Below the pieces are notes generated by a model. The model was not told the origin of the DNA. It ran no database searches and was given only the letters and a program-made list of their open reading frames with translations. From NCBI GenBank assembly GCA_945788155.1, contig CALZKX010000056.1, forward strand, positions 1 through 13,309: a DNA stretch of 13,309 bases. Reading direction: 5' to 3'. How positions within the stretch are numbered: position 1 is the first letter of the stretch; each line of letters starts with the position of its first letter. The stretch comes from an uncultured Flavobacteriaceae bacterium. Lineage in GTDB: Bacteria; Bacteroidota; Bacteroidia; Flavobacteriales; Flavobacteriaceae. The translations under genes and the position numbers were made by a program. Of this stretch, positions 5,508-11,965 are shown in pieces.

Positions 5508-6422
5508 ATGAAACAAGAAAAAAACATATTAAAATGGTTTAACAATGAGCTTTCTGAGCAAGAATGGGATGATTTAAAACAATCTGACGGTTTTGAAACC
5601 CTCAATAAGATTGCCCATTACAGCTCTTATTTTCAAGCACCAAAAATTGATGCAGAAAAAGCATTGCTTGGTTTTAAAACAAGTCATTCAACTAAAAAAG
5701 AAGTTAAAGTTAGAACCTTGAATTTTAGAACGCTGTATAAAGTGGCTGCAGTAGCTGTAATAATGTTGAGTGCATCGTACTTTATGTTTTTCAACAACGA
5801 TAAATCCTTTGAAACACGAATAGCTCAAACTAAAACATTGGTGCTTCCAGATAATTCGGAAGTTATTTTAAACTCGGCCTCGTTATTAAGCTATAACAAA
5901 AAAACATGGAAAGATAAAAGGGATTTAGAGCTAGATGGTGAAGCTTTTTTTAAGGTTAGTAAGGGTCAAAAATTTACAGTAAATACAGATGTTGGTTCTG
6001 TTGAGGTGTTAGGAACACAGTTTAATGTAAAAGAGAGAGGTAATTATTTTGAAGTTCAATGTTACGAGGGCTTAGTAGGTGTTACATATAATAATACACA
6101 AGTAAAACTTACTAAAGGAAAAACGTTTAGAATAATTAATGGCATCATTGAAAACGTTGAAGATTTCAATATACTTGAACCGTCTTGGTTGCAATTTGAA
6201 TCTAGTTTTGTGGAAGTGCCTTTATCTCATGTTATTGAAGAACTTGAAATACAATATGACATAGAGATATTATTAGAAAACGTAGATACAGATCAACTGT
6301 TTACAGGAACATTTACACATAAAGACAAAAATATTGCACTACAATCCGTAACAATACCATTAAAGTTGAGTTATAAAATAGATAAACAAACAGTTACTTT
6401 TTATGAATATGGAAAGAACTAA
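5508..6422 (+). CDS. FecR-like anti-sigma factor / sigma regulator
   Basis: This 304-residue inner-membrane protein should carry the signal from the outer-membrane receptor to the sigma factor. The ATG at 5508 is preferred over the in-frame TTG at 5502. The cytoplasmic N-terminal part (1-74), with LKWFNNELSEQEWDDL, binds the sigma factor in this family. One membrane segment follows (about 77-95, YKVAAVAVIMLSASYFMFF). The periplasmic FecR domain (about 105-210) shows LPDNSEVILNSASLLSYNK, LDGEAFFKV and VEVLGTQFNV in the usual order. The C-terminal DUF4974-type domain (about 228-300) is where the STN domain of the receptor is expected to dock. The end overlaps the start of the receptor gene by 14-20 bases, suggesting translational coupling. 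It is directly preceded by ECF element copy C. Family and architecture are clear; the signal sensed is not. Confidence 0.93.
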   Translation: MKQEKNILKWFNNELSEQEWDDLKQSDGFETLNKIAHYSSYFQAPKIDAEKALLGFKTSHSTKKEVKVRTLNFRTLYKVAAVAVIMLSASYFMFFNNDKSFETRIAQTKTLVLPDNSEVILNSASLLSYNKKTWKDKRDLELDGEAFFKVSKGQKFTVNTDVGSVEVLGTQFNVKERGNYFEVQCYEGLVGVTYNNTQVKLTKGKTFRIINGIIENVEDFNILEPSWLQFESSFVEVPLSHVIEELEIQYDIEILLENVDTDQLFTGTFTHKDKNIALQSVTIPLKLSYKIDKQTVTFYEYGKN

Positions 6423-8955
6423 ACGTGTATTTTATTTTATTTTATTTATGTCAAGTTTTTGTTTTGGACAAGTGGAAACTGAGAAAGTACCATTGCCTGA
6501 AATTTTTAAAACAGTTGAGCAGAAATTTGATGTAAAATTTTCCTATTCTGTAAAAGAGGCTAGTGATGTCTTTATTGCTCAACCCAGCACATCATTAACC
6601 TTAAATGAAACCATAGAATATTTAAACCAAAACACATTATTAAATTTTAGGCTGCTAGATGATAGATATGTAACGGTGTCTATAATAGACAAAACAATCA
6701 CAGTTTGTGGAAAAGTTACAGGCGCACAAGGAAACAACCAGCTTTTAGGTGCCTCAATTATGGTTTTAGGAACAACAAAAGGAGTTATAACCAATAAAAA
6801 TGGAATTTTTAATTTAGACGATGTCCCAGTTAATTCACGAATAAAAATTTCCTTTTTAGGCTATCAACCTCAAGAATTTTTTGCAAAACAGTTATTTTCA
6901 GCAAATAATGAATGTTATCAAATTGAACTAATTGAAGGAAGTGTTGAATTAAACCAAGTACACATAATCAAATTTTTAACAACTGGATTACAAAAGCGAC
7001 TTGATGGAAGCACAACTTTGAATACTGAAAAATTCGGAATATTACCAGGACTTATAGAACCTGATATTTTACAATCCATTCAAGCACTTCCAGGCGTAGA
7101 AAGTACTAACGAAAGTATCGCAAACATTAATGTTCGTGGTGGTACAAATGACCAAAATTTAATGCTTTGGGAAAATATAAAAATGTATCACTCAGGGCAC
7201 TTTTTTGGATTGATCTCGGCCTATAACCCAAATCTAACCAATAAAACTATTGTGACTAAAAATGGCACTAGTAGTGAGTACAGTGATGGTGTTTCAAGTA
7301 CAGTTAATATGTTTACTAAAAATGAAATAAAAAATACATTTTCAGGAGGTGCAGGACTCAATTTGATTAGCGCAGATGCTTTTCTTGAAATTCCTGTGAC
7401 CAAAAAATTAGAGCTTCATATTTCTGGAAGACGTTCTTTTACTGACGCTTTTAGGTCACCAACTTACGATAAGTATTTTGAGCGAAGTTTTCAAGATAGC
7501 GAGATTACAACAAATAGCGATAATATTGAAGAAAGCAATACATCTTCAGACTTTTTATTTTACGATTATACTGCAAAATTATTGTTTGACCTTAATGAAG
7601 ATCATAAGTTTAGAGCTAACGTAATTGGCATTAATAATAGTTTGGATTATACTGAAAGCTTTACAAATAGCTCAAATGAAACCGAATCGAAAACTAGTAA
7701 TCTTACTCAAGAAAACATAGGCGTTGGTAGTAGCTGGAATGCACAATGGAATGATGCCTTTAGGACAGAACTTATTGGTCATTACTCAAAATACAATGTT
7801 AGCGCAACAGATTTTAGGATAGAAACAGACCAACGTTTAACGCAAGCCAATGAAGTATTGGAAACAGGTTTAAAACTAAAAACCCATTACAATATCAATG
7901 AAAATCTTACACTTTTAAACGGTTATCAGTTTGATGAAACTGGTATTTTAAACGAAACAACTGTAAGTGCTCCTTCGTATGAACGTACCAAAAAGGATGT
8001 GGTGTTAAATCATGCAATTTTTAGTGAAGCAGAATATAACAAAGACAATACTTATTTTAGAATTGGTGTTCGTGCCAATTATTTTCAAAAGTTCAATAAG
8101 CTGTTATTTGAACCTAGATTGAACATCAGACAAAAACTGAATAATCGTTTTGCATTAAAACTGGAAGGCGAATTTAAAAACCAATCAGCGACACAGATTG
8201 TTGATTTTCAGGACGATTTTTTAGGTGTTGAAAACCGACGTTGGATTTTGGCAAATCAACAAAACATTCCTATTTCAACAAGCAAGCAAGGCTCTTTTGG
8301 AGTGGAATTCAGCCAAAATAATTTAACAGTTGACGTTACTGGATTTTATAAACTAGTGGATGGCATCACAGCTTCCAACCAAGGGTTTTATAATAATTTT
8401 CAGTTCTTAAATGCTACAGGAAGCTATACTGCAAAAGGTGTTGAGTTTTTAGCTAACAAAACTGCAACTAATTTTAGTACATGGTTGAGTTACACCTTTA
8501 GCACTAATACCTACAATTTTGAAACTTTTACACCTTCAGAATTCCCAAATAATGTTGATATAAGGCATTCTGTTTCATTAGCATTTAATTACGATATACT
8601 TGAAAACTTAAAAATCTCGTTAGGAGGTATATGGCGTTCAGGGCAACCTTATACAAAACCAGTTGAAGGCAATGAAACCGTTGAAACTGGAAATAACACG
8701 TTTGTAAATTATGATACCCCAAATCGTGAGAATTTGGAAAATTTTAAAAGATTGGATGCATCGCTTAGTTATCGTTTTAATTTAAGTTCAACTACAGAAG
8801 CCTTGGTGAGAGCTGGAGTAATTAATATTTCCAATCAAAAAAATATCATAAATCGCTATTATAAAGTCGATGAAAATGATTCCGAAAAAGCTATTCAAGT
8901 TGACAATTTATCTCTAAAAATGACTCCTAATATTAGTTTGAGAATTAAATTTTAA
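6403..8955 (+). CDS. TonB-dependent outer-membrane receptor with STN signalling domain
   Basis: This 850-residue protein is a transducing TonB-dependent receptor. Domains in order: signal peptide (1-22, ending FCFG|Q); STN/secretin-like signalling domain (about 27-95, LPEIFKTVEQKFDVKFSYS, LTLNETIEYLNQNT); carboxypeptidase-regulatory-like beta domain (about 100-180, VTGAQGNNQLLGASIMVLGT, ITNKNGIFNLDDVP, KISFLGYQ); plug (about 205-310, ILQSIQALPGVES, INVRGGTNDQNLMLWENIKMYH); and a 22-strand-type barrel (about 315-850) ending NISLRIKF. ATGs at 6403 and 6409 are both possible starts; both overlap fecR. No SusD-like gene follows, so this is not a classical Sus glycan system. Unlike FecA of Proteobacteria it has the extra beta domain, as is usual in Bacteroidota. 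It should import an unknown ligand, using TonB energy, and signal its presence through FecR. Confidence 0.93.
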   Translation: MNMERTKRVFYFILFMSSFCFGQVETEKVPLPEIFKTVEQKFDVKFSYSVKEASDVFIAQPSTSLTLNETIEYLNQNTLLNFRLLDDRYVTVSIIDKTITVCGKVTGAQGNNQLLGASIMVLGTTKGVITNKNGIFNLDDVPVNSRIKISFLGYQPQEFFAKQLFSANNECYQIELIEGSVELNQVHIIKFLTTGLQKRLDGSTTLNTEKFGILPGLIEPDILQSIQALPGVESTNESIANINVRGGTNDQNLMLWENIKMYHSGHFFGLISAYNPNLTNKTIVTKNGTSSEYSDGVSSTVNMFTKNEIKNTFSGGAGLNLISADAFLEIPVTKKLELHISGRRSFTDAFRSPTYDKYFERSFQDSEITTNSDNIEESNTSSDFLFYDYTAKLLFDLNEDHKFRANVIGINNSLDYTESFTNSSNETESKTSNLTQENIGVGSSWNAQWNDAFRTELIGHYSKYNVSATDFRIETDQRLTQANEVLETGLKLKTHYNINENLTLLNGYQFDETGILNETTVSAPSYERTKKDVVLNHAIFSEAEYNKDNTYFRIGVRANYFQKFNKLLFEPRLNIRQKLNNRFALKLEGEFKNQSATQIVDFQDDFLGVENRRWILANQQNIPISTSKQGSFGVEFSQNNLTVDVTGFYKLVDGITASNQGFYNNFQFLNATGSYTAKGVEFLANKTATNFSTWLSYTFSTNTYNFETFTPSEFPNNVDIRHSVSLAFNYDILENLKISLGGIWRSGQPYTKPVEGNETVETGNNTFVNYDTPNRENLENFKRLDASLSYRFNLSSTTEALVRAGVINISNQKNIINRYYKVDENDSEKAIQVDNLSLKMTPNISLRIKF

Positions 8956-8967
8956 TATATTAAATAT

Positions 8968-8990
8968 CGATAAAATGTAATTTTTTATCG
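8968..8990 (+). terminator. Possible weak hairpin after the receptor gene
   Basis: CGATAAAA (8968-8975) pairs with TTTTATCG (8983-8990) around a 7-base loop, 13 bases after the receptor stop codon. No T-run follows the stem, so termination is doubtful. It could protect the 3' end of the message. Confidence 0.3.
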
Positions 8991-9019
8991 TCAAAATACG
9001 TTTATATGTAAAAAATTAC

Positions 9020-9027
9020 TATTTTTG
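9020..9027 (+). promoter_or_regulatory. Housekeeping -7 box upstream of the DUF6588-like gene
   Basis: TATTTTTG matches the TAnnTTTG consensus and lies 23 bases before the ATG at 9051. No TTG stands at the ideal -33 position (TTTA is near 9001). It makes the gene a transcription unit separate from the receptor operon. Confidence 0.5.
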
Positions 9028-9050
9028 CTTTAACCCAAATTTATAATAAC

Positions 9051-10064
9051 ATGAAAAACCTAACACTATTAGTATTATTACTATTCACAACGTTTAGTGC
9101 AAGCGCACAGGAAAATATTGACGAACTTCTTGCCGCTGGAATTGAGGATGCAAAACTTTTCACTTCGGAATATATTGCTCCAGCTTCAGAAGGATTGATT
9201 TATGGGATTAACAATGGTTGGTTCAATAATGGCAAATCCTTAAGAAAATTCGGATTTGAATTTTCAATCATTGCCAACGCTTCATTTATTAAAGATAAAA
9301 AGAAATCATTTTTAATGAATATAGCAGATTATCAAAATGTCAGATTTGAAGATGGTGCTACTTCTAAAACTGTTGCAACTGCTTTGGGAAATAATGATCC
9401 TGATATTACTGTTATTGTTACTTATGATGACCCTATTTTTGGAGAACAAGAAGTAGAAATTACTTTACCTACTGGAATTGGTTCAGAAGGTGTTAATTTG
9501 ATACCTACGGCATTCCTTCAAGCATCTTTTGCTCCTTTTAAGGGAACACAACTAAAAGGAAGATATTTTCCAAAGATTGATACTGAAGATGCAAAACTAA
9601 GTCTTTATGGTATTGGATTGCAACAAGAGTTTACAAGTTGGTTGCCAGCAGAAAAGATCTGGCCAATTCATATTTCTGGATTAATAGCATACACACATTT
9701 AGATGCAAATTATAATTTTACAGATGAAGGTATTGTAGAAGGAAGTGACCAGCAAATTAAAACAGAGGTTAATTCAATGTTGTATGAATTGATAGTATCA
9801 ACCAAATTGAAAATCATTAATTTTTATGCAGGATTTGGCTATTTAAATGGAAAATCTACTACTGGTTTGTTAGGAACTTATAGAGTTTCAAATGGCATAT
9901 TAACTTCAGAAGATATTGTTGATCCTTTTTCAATTGAGAAAAAAATAAGTGGAGCTAGAGCTACAGGTGGTTTTAAACTAAAACTTGGTTTTTTTGGTTT
10001 GAATGCTGATTATACAGTGGCTGAGTTTAATAGTGCTTCAGTAGGAATTAATTTTACATTTTAA
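9051..10064 (+). CDS. DUF6588-like secreted/outer-membrane protein
   Basis: This 337-residue protein starts with a clear Sec signal peptide (1-19, ending SASA|Q). The mature start, NIDELLAAGIEDAKLFTSEYIAPASEGLIYGINNGWFNNGKS, fits the DUF6588 family of Bacteroidota as I remember it: a short helix, a conserved Tyr-x-x-Pro segment and the GWFN motif. The rest is beta-rich with alternating hydrophobic residues (FGFEFSIIANASFI, LQASFAPFKGTQLKGRYFP, LSLYGIGLQQEF, IHISGLIAYTHLDANYNF, INFYAGFGYLNGKS, GFKLKLGFFGLNADYTVAEF). It ends SVGINFTF, with the terminal Phe typical of outer-membrane barrels. No enzyme motif is visible. It has its own -7 box and a strong terminator, so it is monocistronic. Function is unknown; placement in the outer membrane is inferred from strand pattern. 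Confidence 0.8.
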   Translation: MKNLTLLVLLLFTTFSASAQENIDELLAAGIEDAKLFTSEYIAPASEGLIYGINNGWFNNGKSLRKFGFEFSIIANASFIKDKKKSFLMNIADYQNVRFEDGATSKTVATALGNNDPDITVIVTYDDPIFGEQEVEITLPTGIGSEGVNLIPTAFLQASFAPFKGTQLKGRYFPKIDTEDAKLSLYGIGLQQEFTSWLPAEKIWPIHISGLIAYTHLDANYNFTDEGIVEGSDQQIKTEVNSMLYELIVSTKLKIINFYAGFGYLNGKSTTGLLGTYRVSNGILTSEDIVDPFSIEKKISGARATGGFKLKLGFFGLNADYTVAEFNSASVGINFTF

Positions 10065-10084
10065 TATTTATAAATAAGTCTATT

Positions 10085-10115
10085 AAAGCATCAGATTTTA
10101 TCTGGTGCTTTTTTT
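10085..10115 (+). terminator. Rho-independent terminator after the DUF6588-like gene
   Basis: AAAGCATCAGAT (10085-10096) pairs with ATCTGGTGCTTT (10100-10111; one G-T pair) around TTT. A run of seven T residues (10109-10115) closes the structure. It is a strong canonical terminator, 20 bases after the stop codon. Confidence 0.88.
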
Positions 10116-10135
10116 ATTGCACCATTATTATTTCG

Positions 10136-10143
10136 TAATTTTG
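10136..10143 (+). promoter_or_regulatory. Housekeeping -7 box upstream of mdh
   Basis: TAATTTTG matches TAnnTTTG and lies 35 bases before the mdh ATG. A TTG (10117-10119) lies 16 bases upstream and could be the -33 element, slightly closer than the usual 17-23. Confidence 0.55.
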
Positions 10144-10178
10144 AACCTTCAAATCAACACATTAAATAAAAATATAAA

Positions 10179-11105
10179 ATGAAAGTAACAGTAGTAGGTG
10201 CAGGAGCAGTAGGAGCAAGTTGTGCAGAATATATCGCCTTTAAAAATTTTGCTTCAGAAGTCGTTTTATTGGACATTAAAGAAGGATATGCCGAAGGAAA
10301 AGCAATGGATTTAATGCAATGCGCTTCGTTAAATGGATTCGATACAAAAATAACTGGTACAACAGGAGATTACTCAAAAACAGCAAATAGCGATATTTGT
10401 GTTATTACTTCTGGTATTCCTCGTAAACCAGGAATGACTAGAGAAGAGTTAATTGGTATCAATGCAGGAATTGTTAAAACTGTTGCATCTAGTTTAATAG
10501 AGCATTCACCAAATGCAATTTTAATAGTTGTGAGTAACCCTATGGATACAATGACGTATTTAGCGCATAAAGCAACTGGATTACCAAAAAATAGAATTAT
10601 TGGGATGGGAGGCGCACTAGATTCAGCTCGTTTTAAATATAGACTAGCAGAAGCTTTAGGAGCACCTATTAGCGATATAGATGGTATGGTAATTGGTGGA
10701 CATAGTGATAAAGGGATGGTGCCTTTAACAAGTCATGCTACAAGAAACAGTATAAAAGTTACCGAGTTTTTAACTACCGAACGTTTAGATCAAGTAAAAG
10801 AAGATACTAAAGTTGGAGGAGCAACATTAACCAAGTTGTTAGGTACTTCGGCTTGGTATGCACCTGGAGCTGCAGTTTCTGGATTAGTACAGGCAATTGC
10901 TTGTGACCAGAAAAAAATGTTTCCATGCTCAACCTTATTAGAAGGCGAATATGGTTTAAACGATTTATGCATTGGTGTTCCAGTAATCTTAGGAAGAAAA
11001 GGTATTGAGAAAATCGTTGAAATAGAATTAAGTGATGCTGAAAAAGCACACATGCAAGAAAGCGCCGAGGGCGTTAAAAAAACTAACGGTTTGTTAGAAC
11101 TATAA
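10179..11105 (+). CDS. mdh: Malate dehydrogenase (NAD-dependent, LDH-like type)
   Basis: The enzyme oxidises L-malate to oxaloacetate with NAD in the TCA cycle, in the cytoplasm. At 308 residues it has the standard length. The Rossmann glycine motif GAGAVG is at residues 7-12, and Asp32 at the end of the second strand favours NAD over NADP. Substrate residues are in place: Arg82 and Arg88 (GIPRKPGMTREEL, an Arg at 82 marking malate rather than lactate specificity), Asn120 in VVSNPMD, the Asp148/Arg151 pair in LDSARF, and catalytic His175 in GGHSDKGMVPL. It belongs to the LDH-like MDH group of Bacteroidota and many other bacteria, not the E. coli group. It is preceded by its own promoter box and a terminator. 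The DUF4412-like gene follows after 23 bases with no terminator between, so they probably share a transcript. The start at 10179 fits the family N-terminus MKVTVVGAG. Confidence 0.97.
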   Translation: MKVTVVGAGAVGASCAEYIAFKNFASEVVLLDIKEGYAEGKAMDLMQCASLNGFDTKITGTTGDYSKTANSDICVITSGIPRKPGMTREELIGINAGIVKTVASSLIEHSPNAILIVVSNPMDTMTYLAHKATGLPKNRIIGMGGALDSARFKYRLAEALGAPISDIDGMVIGGHSDKGMVPLTSHATRNSIKVTEFLTTERLDQVKEDTKVGGATLTKLLGTSAWYAPGAAVSGLVQAIACDQKKMFPCSTLLEGEYGLNDLCIGVPVILGRKGIEKIVEIELSDAEKAHMQESAEGVKKTNGLLEL

Positions 11106-11128
11106 ATTTATAAACATAAAAAAACAAC

Positions 11129-11788
11129 ATGAAAAAATTATTAGTATTACTGCTTACAGTATTTAGTTTAAGCTCTTTCGCTCAAGATAAAATATCTGAA
11201 GGCGTTATTATCATGAAACAAAAAATTGAAAGTGACGATCCAACTGTACAGGCCCAATTGGCAATGATGGGAGAAATGACTTCAACTACCTATTTCAAAA
11301 AAGGAAAATCGAGATCTGAAGTTTCAAATCAAATGTCTGGAGATGTTACAGTTATTATAGATCAGGACATACAAGAAATGTTAATGCTCATGGATGGTCC
11401 TATGGGTAAACTATATGGTAAAAAAAGTACAAATCTTACCGAAGAGGAGTTGAAAAAAGTTACTGTTACCGAGATTGATGAAACAAAAACTATTTTAGGG
11501 TACAAAAGTAAGCGTTATGATTTAGTTGTTAAAGACCAAGGTGTTGAGACTACAATTAAATTCTATATGACAGATGCTATTGAAATCCAGACGCAACAAA
11601 CAGCTTTATATGGCGGAAAATTAAAAGGTATGCCAATGTATATGGAAATGGAAATGAACCAAATGGGAATGGAAATGATCATGAAATTTGAAGTCGTTGA
11701 GGTTAAAAAAGAAAGTGTTGACGATTCTAAATTCGATATGGCAATTCCAGAAGGATATAAAGAAAACAATATGATTTTAGGAAATTAA
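11129..11788 (+). CDS. DUF4412-like secreted protein with Met-rich segment
   Basis: This 219-residue protein has a Sec signal peptide (1-18, ending SSFA|Q) and no lipobox, so it is likely periplasmic or secreted. The remainder resembles the DUF4412 family: a first sheet with TSTTYFKKGKSRSEV (51-65), VTVIIDQDIQEMLML (73-87), the conserved TKTILGYKSKRYDLVV (119-134) and a final MAIPEGY. A striking segment (168-185) has 9 Met in 18 residues, in the pattern MPMYMEMEMNQMGMEMIM. Such tracts can bind copper(I) in periplasmic proteins, but here the pattern may simply reflect strand packing. The gene follows mdh by 23 bases and is probably co-transcribed with it, although no functional link is evident. 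Transcription should end in the long palindromic repeat just downstream. Function is unknown. Confidence 0.85.
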   Translation: MKKLLVLLLTVFSLSSFAQDKISEGVIIMKQKIESDDPTVQAQLAMMGEMTSTTYFKKGKSRSEVSNQMSGDVTVIIDQDIQEMLMLMDGPMGKLYGKKSTNLTEEELKKVTVTEIDETKTILGYKSKRYDLVVKDQGVETTIKFYMTDAIEIQTQQTALYGGKLKGMPMYMEMEMNQMGMEMIMKFEVVEVKKESVDDSKFDMAIPEGYKENNMILGN

Positions 11789-11800
11789 TTAGTAGCATAA

Positions 11801-11949
11801 ATAAAAAGAGGCTGTCTAAAAAGTAGCTTTTTTGTGTCATATTGAGCACAGTCGAAATATCTAACATACTTATATTTGTAAGATTCTTCGACTGCGCTCA
11901 GAATGATAAATTATAGTTCTTCATTACTTTTTAAACAGCCTCTTTTTAT
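11801..11949. repeat. 149-bp palindromic repeat element, also a bidirectional terminator
   Basis: The outer arms, 11801-11825 and 11925-11949, are inverted repeats matching in 24 of 25 positions and containing AGAGGCTGT. Inner arms, 11837-11862 and 11881-11906, match in 21 of 26 positions; the right one contains CTTCGACTGCGCTCAG. The outer arms end in TTTTT on either strand, so the element can terminate both the DUF4412-like gene and the convergent ligase gene. I recall the inner word as a frequent dispersed repeat in flavobacteria, but cannot check it. No target duplication is evident. Confidence 0.8.
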
Positions 11950-11965
11950 ACTTCATATTTTGGTT

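Noticed and set aside
6403..8955. A classical SusC/SusD polysaccharide-uptake locus
   Set aside because: The receptor has an STN domain and is followed by no SusD-like gene, glycosidase or lyase.
10790..11053. Minus-strand open frames across the mdh 3' half
   Set aside because: They are shadows of a well-conserved enzyme gene in other frames, and the translations look like no protein family.
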